This document shows, piece after piece, positions 11,857 to 22,776 of a stretch of 64,000 nt of DNA. Within the stretch, counting starts at the first letter, position 1. Every line of letters starts with the position of its first letter. This stretch comes from Tetranychus cinnabarinus (Eukaryota; Arthropoda; Arachnida; Trombidiformes; Tetranychidae): positions 1,116,001 to 1,180,000 of the forward strand of contig WHVY01000003.1 in assembly GCA_022266195.1 (NCBI GenBank), in the 5' to 3' direction. The translations under genes and the position numbers were made by a program. Under the pieces are notes generated by a model. It was not told the DNA's origin. It was given only the letters and a program-made list of their open reading frames with translations, and did no database searches.

Positions 11857-13558
11857 GAAAGATGGAATCAGTTGAACAAACAAATCATAATTTTCATGCA
11901 TAAACAAAAACTTGATTGAATACCAGCAATTAATGTTAATTATGGTTAGGATATATTCCCATTCCTATCATTGGCTATACGCGACAAATCTTTGCTTAGG
12001 CCTGACTGGAGTCCGCCTTTTTTAGGTCCAACCTTACCTCATACGTTACCATATTGAGTCCGCCTTTTGTAATCAACAGACACTTCCTTAGATTGTTTAT
12101 ACTTGAAGGTCTAAGCATATTGTTTCTAGTAAATCTTCAATCATCTGACCAGATACATTTGATTATCGACTGAGTGTTCATCACAGTTAACAGTTTCATT
12201 TTTAACTTTTCCTCGTTAACTTCAAGTCTTGGCTTATTTTTTATCATAAAAGTGCTCATTTCTTGCTCATAGTTTCATTTCTTTGTTTTTATATTAAAAT
12301 GAATGTATTGAACTATATTCAGGAAAATCTCAACAACAACAATCACAATACAACTGATAGAACGATTTCAGTTATTTTACTCCAAGAAGAATTATGGAAC
12401 AAATTCAATTCAATAACAACAGAAATGATTGTAACCAAATCTGGACGGTAAGTAAATCTTAATTATTTTCATTTTCACCCATTGATTGTTTAAAATCATT
12501 GAAATTTCATTATTCTTTTTGTACATTCAGACGAATGTTTCCAGTAGTGAAATTAGAAGTTAAAGGATTGGAAACGCATTCAATGTATGTTATAATACTA
12601 GAGTTTTGTCAATTGGGCGATTATAGATGGAAGTTTGTCAACAATGAATGGGTACAAGGATCTAAATCTGAAGTTAAATCACGCTCAGAATACAGTTATT
12701 ACACTCACCCTGAGTCACCCAATTATGGTGGTCATTGGATGAAAAAACCTGTTGAATTTCCAAAAGTTAAACTGACCAATAAACAACCACCAGAAGAAGG
12801 TCAAGTGGTCCTCAATTCCCTTCACAAATATGAACCTAAGGTTCATATAATTAAAAGCAATCCTGGACATGAGCCTGAATCGATTAGTTTTTGTTTACCA
12901 ACAACACAATTCATCGCTGTTACAGCCTATCAAAATGAATCGGTAAGTCAGAAAATCTTAAGTTTAAATCTAATTTTTCAGTAGATCTAATTGTTGATGT
13001 ATTTAATAATTAATTTTCAGATCACTGATTTAAAAATCAAAAACAATCCATACGCTAAGGCATTTGCCGAGAAACACAAGAAAAATAAAAACGATGTAAA
13101 CAGGATTGATAATAATATTAACCCTTGCTTTGAATATGGCCGTCCACAGTTATACGAACATCAGCAACAAAACCAATTTCATCATTCTTATCATCATCAT
13201 CATACTTACTTGCCTTATCAGGAACCACATGATTCTGGAGCCAATTTCACACCTCAAAATGTTCAACAAATGTTTTATTAAATATTTGAAAGTAATAAGT
13301 TGAATGTGTCTTAAATGTGTCTCAAATTTACAAAATTAAAATTACAGTAACTTGATATTGAAATAAATTCAATAATTTCGTTCCAGTTCTTCCTTTGCTT
13401 TTCCTACTTTTTTCGGCATTTTCTTACATAAATCTTCAACCTCTTCGGATTTATAAAAATGTGGAGCAATTTCTACAAGCCATTTAGGTTCAATTTCAAT
13501 AACCTGTCTCATGTACTCTTTGGTTGTAAGAACTAGTTCATGGTAGAGAACCTATCGA
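11857..13558 (-). repeat. Right arm of T-box palindrome
   Basis: Inverted copy of 5999-7700. The match ends at 13558 inside a helicase-like sequence and at 11857 in non-coding DNA. Confidence 0.95.
12299..13281 (+). CDS. T-box transcription factor, copy 2
   Basis: Plus-strand twin of copy 1, with exons 12299-12447, 12531-12942 and 13021-13281 (273 residues). All splice sites, the T-box motifs (GRRMFPV, NSLHKYEP, AVTAYQNE, NPYAKAF) and the His-rich tail are intact, so it should be functional. The two genes are divergently oriented, with their promoters facing each other across the spacer. Its upstream region is shared with copy 1 for about 440 bp. Family assignment is certain; Brachyury-type is likely from the wording of the T-box. 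Confidence 0.93.
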
Positions 13559-13870
13559 ACAGAAACAGTATTATCTCGTTCATTTCAATAAGCCAGTCAA
13601 CTATCTAAAACATTTACCGGCAGCAACACGGGCAGCTCTACCGGCTCTTTGATTAGCACTAGCCTTAGAGACTGTTTGGACAACTAATGATTCCAGGCGA
13701 GATCTTGGATTGTAAATATTTAATTTACAACCAACTTGCGATTTCGAGTTCGATTTCCTCTTGATCGGGATGAAAGACGAGAATATAACTTAAAGGTTGT
13801 GTGATGTGTATTTATAAATAGTAACTACAAAGGCGTCTATGTAATCAGCTTCAGGTGCCGAGGTACAATA
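13370..13870 (-). pseudogene. Decayed DHX16 fragment
   Basis: On the minus strand three helicase segments occur in collinear order: about 13870-13742 (resembling 4800-4918 of the intact gene), about 13733-13619 (resembling 5131-5244, including the QRAGRA region) and 13558-13370 (matching 5999-6188 almost perfectly). The first two are diverged and separated by deletions, while the last lies in the palindrome arm. No usable frame runs through. It shows that the ancestral duplication covered more of DHX16 than the present arm. Confidence 0.85.
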
Positions 13871-15433
13871 ACTAGGTTAACTCAATCAGTTAAATTAATT
13901 TCAAAGCCAATCTTGAATTTAATATTGAGTCTCATTTTACTGTCGCTGTTAATTATTTACAATGGCCTCTATAACAATCAATTTGATTGTTAAGGTAAAT
14001 GCAAAAAGATATGTTTTACCAACCAATGTTTACCTTGAATGAGAGGCTTTTTATTCAAATATAGATGGATTGAGTTGGCCAGTTTTTTTGGCTTTTTTGC
14101 CGTTTTTTTAGATATTTCAATGTTTATATTTGTTTGTTTTGCTTTTAAAATATTATTGACACTAAGCATGATAAGAATGGTTCCTTAGTGGATGATGAAG
14201 ATGAGAATGAAGATAAAAAAGACAAAAAGATGAAGTAAAAGCCGATAATTTAAGGTCAATTCCACTCTCTTTTGCTGTCCCTTCAACAGTTCAATGTATA
14301 AGGATTGATTGAAACATTTGAAATTAATATTGTGATTAAGAGTGTAAAAAGACGCTTTAACAATTCACTTGATTATTTGTAAGTTTACAACAGCTATTTA
14401 CCTTGTTCAAATAAACTCACCTTTAAGTTCATACCATTGAAAATATTGACTTGACTTTAAACAAATCTAACTTCACTTCATTTCACTGATTGGGCTTTTT
14501 GAGTAATCCAATGAAACCGTCAACATTTAACATTATTCAATGTTGATCTTGCCATAGATTTAACCATAATCAATTGAATCGGTCAAATAATTAAGCCTTT
14601 TGTTGTTAACATTTAGTTTCAGTAGTCCGAGCTGAAAGTGTTGTTTTTGCACTCCGACAATGTTACTGAATTAATTGTCTGATTGATAATTTAATGGAGT
14701 CAACTTGAGTAAATACAAATTTACCTTTTCATTTGATTGTCTGACTTAAGGATTGAAAGGTTAAACCCTAATCTAGTTGTAATGTTAACCGGCGATGAAA
14801 GGCTAAACTGAATTATCTAATCTTCATCACCATAAAATATCATGTTTTGGAATTACAATTGATTTTGAATCAATCAACTTGCCTACTCAATTTATTAGTC
14901 AATAATGCACAAATAAAACAAAATTAAATGTATATTTATATGTGTGTTTAACTTTAAGACTTTTTTAGGTTTATTATTGAACCTTAATTGTGCTCACCGT
15001 TTTTTTTCATTGAGTTACACCCTTAATGGTTAAGTAAATAAAATTTGTATGTATTTGTAAGATAATTACGGGACTAATAATCTGTGTATAAAGTTAAACA
15101 TTTAATTGCGTTCAATTAATTTATGATATTACTTTGAAAATATTAAAGTACAGGAGAAACGGTGAGGAGTTTGGTTATCCTTTTAGCCGAAGCTTTAGTG
15201 TGTGTGTTTTGCTGCAAGAATTATAAATGGCAAAATTATATTTAAATATTTGATTGTAAACATTATATAATCAAATTATTTTAAATGAACATTTATTGGT
15301 AAGGAAAAGATCATCAAAAACCAGGGTGTGGTTACAGTTAAGAAAACAATTGAACTAAATTTAGATTGACTTGGAAGCCAAAATCACATAGAGTTGTAAA
15401 ATTTTCAGTTCCACTTTTTAACCTAAAAGATAT
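13871..15433. other. Intergenic, contains older repeat copy
   Basis: No gene supported. Positions 14145-14290 are the diverged inverted copy of 9480-9670. The rest is AT-rich sequence without coding signal. Confidence 0.45.
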
Positions 15434-15787
15434 TTACGCAGCACGGTCCCTTGATTTATAAGGAATATTTCTTGATTTAAGCTCTCTGTATATAGTTGGC
15501 GGTAATCTTCCAGATACACTAACAGCGTAAATTCCAGGCTTGAAACTGGGAATCCTTAACCATTTGGCAGCCCAACTTTCATCTGGTTGAGTGACACCAA
15601 TCATACCATCAAAATTTGAAGATGTACAGTCGAAAATCATTTCACGGTTTCCTCTCATACCCAGGACAAATTCACAATTGTCACATCCATCCACTTCAAA
15701 CTGCTCAAAAGATTTAACGAGTGAACAAAGCAAACAGGCCCGAAGATTACGAAGCGTACGAGGAATTCTGTCGACTGGAATATCCAT
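15434..15787 (-). CDS. SUPT4H1: Transcription elongation factor Spt4
   Basis: A single exon encodes 117 residues of Spt4, the small zinc-finger subunit of DSIF, which with Spt5 controls RNA polymerase II pausing and elongation. The hallmark sequences are LRACLLCSLVK, DGCDNC (the two halves of the four-Cys zinc site), GNREMIFDCTSSNFDG, SWAAKWLRI and PGIYAVSVSGRLP, ending in KSRD. Length equals that of the animal family. The ATG at 15787 is chosen because it gives the usual short N-terminus before the zinc site. No TATA box is obvious. Confidence 0.96.
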   Translation of the reverse strand: MDIPVDRIPRTLRNLRACLLCSLVKSFEQFEVDGCDNCEFVLGMRGNREMIFDCTSSNFDGMIGVTQPDESWAAKWLRIPSFKPGIYAVSVSGRLPPTIYRELKSRNIPYKSRDRAA

Positions 15788-16874
15788 ATTCAAAGCTTAA
15801 TAGAACAAGATTTTAACTCTGTGTAAATAAACAACGTGAATTTGATTAGATGAAAATAAGAAACAAAATTGTCAATAAAGGTAAGTAAAAGCTCTTTAAA
15901 AATGTTTGTTTTCAAACCTGAAAAAAGCTGATTAAACCAAGAGATGTCACTACTAGAAATTGGAAAGACAAAAATATAAAAAATGGCGGAATTTTTAAAC
16001 GTCGTACAATTCATTTTTTGTCAACTATTAATATTAATAGTTGAAGATAATGTTTGATGGATTGGCCGAAATAATTCAGAAAGTAATTTAAAAATTTGGT
16101 TTATTTTAAAACTTTTATTTAATTTTTGTTAGCATAAATTAGTTGCAACGTGATTCACATTGACTAAATCGAGCTATAAATCAGAGTTAACATGCTTCTT
16201 TAATGATTTTAAATACATCTTTAATCACTGGGTTTTTGAAAAATGACAAGTTTTGAAGGATGATTGTTAGATTGGTTTCATTTAGAGTTGAAACATCGTT
16301 GATTATTACGATATTAAACATAGCTATTTCCAATTTTACGAAATGCATTAACAAAAATGTTCAATCTTCTATGAGAGTTAATTCTTTAGTATTTTAATTG
16401 GTCTCTTAGATTGGCCATGATCTAGCAACATTTTTAAATAAGACAGTTAGACAATGAGATATTGTTTTAAGGGCAATCATTAAAATATCAAAAAGGAAAA
16501 TCTGCACAGAAAATAAAAGAATTTCGGTGCACATTCTTAATTAGATTAGGTCCGGTGGATTGAAATAATAATTTTCGCATTTTCATGTTTACATTTTTAA
16601 ATCACTGGGTGTAGTTTAGTTACAAAAAAGACAGAACAATGTTGTAGATCAGAGCATTATTTTTTTTATAAATAAAGCAGTTATCTTTGATCCGATTCAA
16701 CGAAGTCCAAATAAAGATCAGATAACGAATCTATCTTTTCAAGTTAGAAGGGTTAATTGGAACCAAAGAAAAAAGTTGATAATCCATATGTTAATAACGC
16801 TTGTATTAACTCCAATAGGTTTTTTAGTCTGCGAAGAATTTAATTGAATGATGAGAAAACAAAAAATTTCAAAA
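15788..16874. other. Intergenic between Spt4 and Hsp110
   Basis: AT-rich; includes the Spt4 upstream region and the 3' flank of Hsp110. No coding frame is supported, and short frames here overlap the Hsp110 tail in other frames. Confidence 0.45.
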
Positions 16875-19442
16875 CTAATCAACTTCCATAGGTTGATTAT
16901 TTGGAGGGTTGGCTCCAGGTTCATTGGATTCTGGAGGTGCATCTCCACCAGATTGTTGCTGTTGTTGACTTTCAGCTTCCTTCTTCTTTGCTTCCTCTTC
17001 TTTCTTTTTGCGTTCTTCTTCACGCTGTCTTTCAACACGAATTCGTTGGATCTCTTCCATGACGGCACGATTAGAACTTTCCATAATATCAATACGTTCT
17101 CTGATGTCTTTAATCGTGATTGGTGGGTCATTATATGTGGGAGCTTGAGTCAGAATATTGTGAGTGTTTTCAAACCACTTCTGTGTCTCTTCAAAAGTTT
17201 GCTTCAATTTAATCATTTTACCCTCATCAACCTTTTCAGGTGTTGATATCAGTTTTTGAGCCATTTGAATACTTTTACCCAATTGTTCCAATACACCGGG
17301 ACGATTTTCATGTTCTCTTAATCTGTAAACAATAGCATCGCTAAACTTGGATTTAAGGGTGGTTAATTTCTCAACATAAACAGCTCGTTTTTGAGTTGAT
17401 CCGGCATCTTCATCTTCATACAGCCATTGCTCTGTGCTTTTGAGATCTACTAGGAAATTTTGTTTGTCAGTTTGTTGAGTGTAACAGTCATAGCGACCTT
17501 CTTCTAATTTATCTCTCCATTCGTAAACATATTCTTCCAACTCGTTACGAGCATCGACAAGTTCTTTCCATTTTTTATCATTTAAAATTAAATTAGCTTC
17601 TATTTCTTGTAAATTAGCTAAATCTCTTTCTGATAATTTGCCACGGATCCAAAGTGGTTCTACCACAAGATCAACACTTATCAATTTAACCTTATTAGCT
17701 TGTTTGCTATCTTTAGATGCATCTTTTCCTGATTGTCCTTCTTGTTGCTGTTGTGATGCTCCAGTCTGTTGATCAACAGAATTGGCATCCCTGGAACTAT
17801 CGTCAGTATCCATTTGGGCATTTTGTTCTTTAGGAATGTTTTCGTTAGCTTTAGTTTCTGGAGTATTACCACCGGATTTGTCTTCCATCTGGATACTCGC
17901 TCCAGTGACAGCAACTAAACCATCAGCATCTAGTCTTACTCGAACTCTCATCTTATTGCCAGTAATTTCGATTGGATCATGGCTAGTTACTTTGAATTGG
18001 CCAATTGAAGTGGTATGACCGTTGGCTGAAATGTATTCTAATTCAAATACCATTGGTAAAGATCGACAGGTAACAATTATTTGACGAGTCAAAGGCATAG
18101 GAGAGCCTCTGATAAAAAGTGGACTGACTACGTGAATTTTAGTTTCTTTTTCCAAATCATGCCAGTATTTGCAATTAATTTGATATGGTGCATAATCAAT
18201 GATCTGCAAATCACGAGCAACTCTGAAAGAAGGACTTAACATAGCACATTGCAGAGCACATCCACGTGCAACCGCTTCATCAGCATTAAGAGTGGTTGAT
18301 GCTTCAACTCCGAAAATATCTTTGATAAAACGTTTAATAGCTGGAATACGACTTGCACCACCCACAATTTCAACAGCGTTAATTTTAAACTCCATCGTTT
18401 TCGATTCCTCACTTTTTTTAGCGTCTTTGCTTTCTTCTTCTCTTTTTCGTTTTTCCTCTACTAATTCATTAAAACGTGCAGTAGCTCGTTCTAGAGCTCT
18501 CTTGAACACATTTTCAATCGCTTGAAGATGATTTTCGGCCAACTTTTCAAAAGTAGCTCTATCCATACGACCAGAGAAATCTTTGTCATCTTGTAGACAT
18601 TCAACATTGACTGGTAATAGGTTACTATTTGCACTCATCTGTTTCTTCAATTTTTCACATTCAGCTGTTAATCGAAGGTAAGCTCTCTTGGATAAGGTTA
18701 GGTTTTGTTCCTTAATAAAATGGTTGGATATAAGAGCATCGAAATGTTTACCACCAAGGTTAGGCTCATATTCAACAGCAAGAACTTGAAGAACTGTTTT
18801 CTCGAAATATATGATCGCACATTGAGTTGATGATGAACCAACATCTACAAAGCCGACAATCGCATTGGATGTATTATTACCGACTCTATAGAAAGAATAA
18901 TAAATACCGACAGCGGTCATGTCATTTAAAATTCTTATCGGATTGAGACCAGCTATCGCAGCAGCATCTCTTAATGCTCTTCTTTGACCATCCGTGAACC
19001 AATTGCCACAATTAATAACACAGTCAACCGCATTATTAGCTACCTGACGTAGTTTGGTGAAAAGCATAGCTAATAATTGTGTAGCTGTGTAGGTGACTTC
19101 TTCATCATTGATCCACACTTTAACAGCGAGCTCACCAGTGTCTGATAATTCAGCCGGAAAAGATAAATTTTCAGAAGCAGTGACTTCATTAAATTGTCTA
19201 CCAACCAATCGAGAAAGTCCATTGAAGGTGTTATTCAAGTTGGTTAATTGTTTTTGCTTAGCAGATACTCCTAACTCTCTTTGCTTATCATTAAGAGAGA
19301 TATAAGAAGGCGTTGAACGTTGAGAGTATTCATTCAAAATAATTTCAATACCACCTTGAGCGGCAACTCCGATGTAACAGTTTTCACTACCAACATCAAA
19401 TCCGCAAATTGATGCCTGTGTTGGTTGACCAGTTGATGACAT
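16875..19442 (-). CDS. HSPA4: Hsp110-family chaperone (HSPA4-like)
   Basis: An intronless 855-residue frame encodes an Hsp110/HSPA4 protein (Drosophila Hsc70Cb type), a cytosolic nucleotide-exchange factor for Hsp70 and a holdase that helps disaggregation. The N-terminal ATPase domain starts GFDVGSENCYIGVAAQGG and ends after EIVGGASRIPAIK. It is followed by the beta-sandwich domain, a long acidic/Gln-rich insertion near residues 510-570, the alpha-helical bundle and a charged coiled-coil tail ending PMEVD. The ATG at 19442 is taken because it starts the family's usual short lead before GFDVG. A TTTTTTAG acceptor about 20 bases upstream suggests a 5' UTR intron. A strong heat-shock element at 19999-20016 is a likely regulator. 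Confidence 0.96.
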   Translation of the reverse strand: MSSTGQPTQASICGFDVGSENCYIGVAAQGGIEIILNEYSQRSTPSYISLNDKQRELGVSAKQKQLTNLNNTFNGLSRLVGRQFNEVTASENLSFPAELSDTGELAVKVWINDEEVTYTATQLLAMLFTKLRQVANNAVDCVINCGNWFTDGQRRALRDAAAIAGLNPIRILNDMTAVGIYYSFYRVGNNTSNAIVGFVDVGSSSTQCAIIYFEKTVLQVLAVEYEPNLGGKHFDALISNHFIKEQNLTLSKRAYLRLTAECEKLKKQMSANSNLLPVNVECLQDDKDFSGRMDRATFEKLAENHLQAIENVFKRALERATARFNELVEEKRKREEESKDAKKSEESKTMEFKINAVEIVGGASRIPAIKRFIKDIFGVEASTTLNADEAVARGCALQCAMLSPSFRVARDLQIIDYAPYQINCKYWHDLEKETKIHVVSPLFIRGSPMPLTRQIIVTCRSLPMVFELEYISANGHTTSIGQFKVTSHDPIEITGNKMRVRVRLDADGLVAVTGASIQMEDKSGGNTPETKANENIPKEQNAQMDTDDSSRDANSVDQQTGASQQQQEGQSGKDASKDSKQANKVKLISVDLVVEPLWIRGKLSERDLANLQEIEANLILNDKKWKELVDARNELEEYVYEWRDKLEEGRYDCYTQQTDKQNFLVDLKSTEQWLYEDEDAGSTQKRAVYVEKLTTLKSKFSDAIVYRLREHENRPGVLEQLGKSIQMAQKLISTPEKVDEGKMIKLKQTFEETQKWFENTHNILTQAPTYNDPPITIKDIRERIDIMESSNRAVMEEIQRIRVERQREEERKKKEEEAKKKEAESQQQQQSGGDAPPESNEPGANPPNNQPMEVD

Positions 19443-21234
19443 GATGTGATGATTAGATTTAACAGCTAAAAAATTCACCGGGTCGAGAAGTCAATAGTTA
19501 GAAGACCACCACTACTGAAGTTGAAAATCCAAAAAAAAGCAAGATATGAAATACAAGACAGAGAGATAGAACACAGAAGTAAAATTGAAAATAACTCAAC
19601 AAAACAACTGGTTCAATTGATCGCTAAAAGTGAGAAAAGACAAGAAATTAAATTAACAAAACGTTACACCGAACTGAATAAGCACTAGAGATTAATTCAA
19701 ATAATGTCACAGTAAATAAACAGAAGAAATAATGAGCTGATTGAGATTCTAAAAAGCTAACCAAAATGAGTAAGGCAGTTATGTGTTGTATGTTCACTCT
19801 TCGCCACTTATTACACAAAGGGAAGGTTACTAAGGAGAGTAAGCAAGCGAAATATCAGTACAAAAATTAGATTGTCGAATGATTGTTGAAGATTTACACG
19901 AAACACAATCGAGAAATTCGATTTCCACTAAATAGACAGACTCAACTTATCACAGTTAAATTGACAATGATTAGAAAGGTATACTTAAGACTCACTAATT
20001 CTAGAAATTTCCTGAAACCACATGGAGCTTCTCTTATTAAATCAGCTTGTCTTGAAATGTATATCCCAGACAGCTATTAATATTAACAATATCGGTTTGA
20101 ATAATAATTGACAGACTTACCTTAAATAGTAGTAAATAATTTAAATAACTTAAATTCAATAAAAACTTGTAGTCGGAACAAAAAGAATTAAGAATTAATA
20201 GACGATTGAAAATTTAATAGTCATTGACTTCACTACCTTACAACCGGTATCAAGCTTAAAGCGCCACTCGGTTACACCCCTTTCTCTCTGCACCTAATGC
20301 GAAATGCTTGAAATAAACTCTATTGACTATTTTACAACTTGAAATAAGGATCAAGGTTAATTAAATTGATTGATAGATCTTAGCTAATCATAGATGAATT
20401 TAGCTCAACTTATTTATAGTCGTTTAAAACCTAAAAAGTTCAATTGACTAAACCAGATGCATCCAAACGGACAAATTCACAACTAATATTTCATTATCTG
20501 AATAAAAATTTCATAAAAATGGATTCATTCCGAACTAATCTATTGTTTCATAAAAACGTGATTAGCAAATTTAACTTGGTCTGGTAATAATTGCATATCT
20601 AATAGGACGATAATAATGGATTCACCTCGAAAATTATTATAAATGAATAAATTACGAATGTATTTATCAATGGGTTAAACCTTTTGCAAGAATTTCATTT
20701 CTTTTCCATGTGCATTGTGGTTTCAACGAAGTTATGGAATTGATCTGAAAGATAAAATTATGGACAATTTATTGACAGAAATTTAAAGTTTAAATTTGAT
20801 TCCAATTTCAATTTTTAATGATAATCATTCATTATCCATGGTAACATGCTTAAGGGAAAGTATGCAAAGAAACAATAAAAGCTAACTTTACAAGAAGCGA
20901 AGAGTAACTCCCTCTTTTCCTGATCCTTTAAACTTCTTATCTCTCTTATTTAAAGCGCTCATTGTCGTGCTCTTTCTTGCCATTACTCTTTGAAAACTTT
21001 GACTGTTGAAGTCAAATAGTAAAGTAAACTCTTTGTGTTTTATTCCATTAAGTTGTGGCTATCGTTTAAATTAACGCTTTTATTTAGGTAAAGTTTTCAG
21101 TTTAAACTCGTTGTGACAATTGTCTAAAGTTCTAGTTTAAAAAGATTACATTTCTATTCCTCATTTTTGTGTCGCATTTGCGAAGATCAGCTGTTTGCGT
21201 ATTTCTTATTGGAGCGAAAGTGTAATCGTTTATT
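19443..21234. other. Intergenic, Hsp110 promoter and repeat flank
   Basis: No protein gene supported. It contains the heat-shock element at 19999-20016. The segment from about 20680 to 21234 is a diverged direct copy of 22335-22776, the upstream region of GPALPP1. Confidence 0.5.
19999..20016. promoter_or_regulatory. Heat-shock element (four perfect units)
   Basis: TTCTAGAAATTTCCTGAA is a perfect alternation TTCnnGAAnnTTCnnGAA, the binding site for trimeric HSF1. It lies about 560 bp upstream of the Hsp110 start codon, upstream of the inferred 5' UTR intron, which is a sensible promoter position for a heat-inducible chaperone gene. Confidence 0.7.
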
Positions 21235-21785
21235 ATGAGTAATTTCAGTGGTTCTGTTTTACCCGACCATTTAAAGAATAATGTATCAGAAGATGAAACT
21301 AAACCAGTGATGATTGGACCAGTATTACCTCGATGGTGGAAAAAAGTCGATCCTACGGAAGAAGATTTTATCGAAGGGTTTATCGGACCTATTCAAGAAC
21401 CGCCAAAACTATTGAGAAGAAGATACAATGATCTGAAGAATATGAGGAAGATTTTACGGGAAAAATATATGGATTAAAGATAATAGTAACGTTGATGATA
21501 ATAGTGATGATGATGATGATGAATTCACGATTGGACCTCTTCCTCCGAGTGGAAATTTCATTGAAGTTGAAGAAAGTCGACATCAAAGATCTCAGCAAGA
21601 CGAATCAAAACCTAATGGAAGTCTCAGAGAAGAATTGATCGCCTCGCTACCTGAAACAAGCATAGTGAACCCGCAACATAGCACACCGATTTGCTCAAAA
21701 ACCAGTTCCATCAAGCGTTGAAAGTTTGAAAGATGGATTCGCATCAAACCAAACCAATCGTGGATAAAGCTAAACTTCTTAAAGT
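21235..21785 (+). pseudogene. GPALPP1 pseudogene 1
   Basis: It starts with an ATG and a recognisable but altered N-terminus (MSNFSGSVLPDHLKNN, then IGPVLPRWW) that stops at 21477. After a large internal deletion and a frame change it continues with the acidic Asp-rich run, TIGPLPPSGNFIEVEES, and remnants of the last exon up to about 21785. The introns of the intact gene are absent or scrambled. It is a broken tandem copy of the gene at 22777-23856. Confidence 0.85.
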
Positions 21786-22039
21786 GCTTGATCTCATTAA
21801 GTTGCTGTTATCATTTGAAATTACTATTATATTTCAATAAATTTTTTAGTATTCAGTCGTCTGTTTTTGTAACGATTATGTTTTGCCTATTCGAAAATCA
21901 GCTTTTCACTGGAAAATTTCAAAAGCAAAGCGAGACTAGACATCCAATTTTTCCAGGTTAAAAGGCTGTTATCATGAAGCGAGCGCTGATCTGATAGGGG
22001 AGAGTTCTATTAATTCAAACTATAGCAAGGAGAATATTA

Positions 22040-22240
22040 CATTGATGATAATGAATTCACGATCGTGTCAATCGGAAATTTTATTGAAGTTGAATAATGT
22101 CGACATCAGAGATCACTTTCTCTGCTCTAGTAAACTAGGTTTTGGTCAATCAATGACCCGATTTGCTAAAAAACCAGTCTCATCAAAGGAAACTGAACCG
22201 ATACAGGATACAGAATTGAGCGAATCTGTTAAATAAAATG
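22040..22240 (+). pseudogene. GPALPP1 pseudogene 2 (fragment)
   Basis: A fragment of about 200 bp matches the 3' part of GPALPP1 exon 1, from the acidic run to the LGFGQSMTRFA and ELSESV region, with deletions and frame changes at its 5' end. The sequence after it (22261-22776) is the intact gene's promoter region. Confidence 0.8.
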
Positions 22241-22712
22241 TCAGTATTGACATAACATCACAATAATAATTTGCAACTGCAAAAAAACCAAAGTTTTTCA
22301 TATACATTTTATATTAATATGAATTGTTTTTATCTTTGGTAAGAATTTTATTTCGTTTACATGTGCATCATGTCTCCAAAAAAGCAGATTGAATCTGATC
22401 TAAAAGGTAAAATTATGAACACTTCTATTGTCGGAAAATTGCAGTTTGAATTTGATACCAATTTCAATTTTAAATCATTTCTTATCCATGGTAACATGCT
22501 TAAAGGGAAAGTATGTTAAGAAAAAATAAAAGCTAAACTTTAGCTGTTAAAGTGGTTGATTCCATTAAGTTGTGGCTAAAATTTAAATTTTATTTCGATT
22601 TTATTCAGATAAAGTTTATAATTTTCTATTTTTCAATCGTCGTGACAATTGTCTCAAGTTTTAGATAATAGAGATTACATTTCTCTTTCGAAACACTCTT
22701 GCCTTGATTTTG

Positions 22713-22728
22713 TTTCGCATATGCGAAA
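22713..22728. promoter_or_regulatory. 16-bp palindrome upstream of GPALPP1
   Basis: TTTCGCATATGCGAAA is a perfect palindrome 49 bp before the GPALPP1 ATG, followed by a CAGCTG E-box. The pseudogene copy has a decayed version at the same relative place. It could be a dimeric transcription-factor site; the factor is unknown. Confidence 0.4.
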
Positions 22729-22776
22729 ATCAGCTGATCACTTGCAACTTTCCTAGTGAAACTGTAATCGTTTATA

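Noticed and set aside
19883..20080. 65-codon plus-strand frame upstream of Hsp110
   Set aside because: No family resemblance, and it covers the heat-shock element; more likely promoter DNA.
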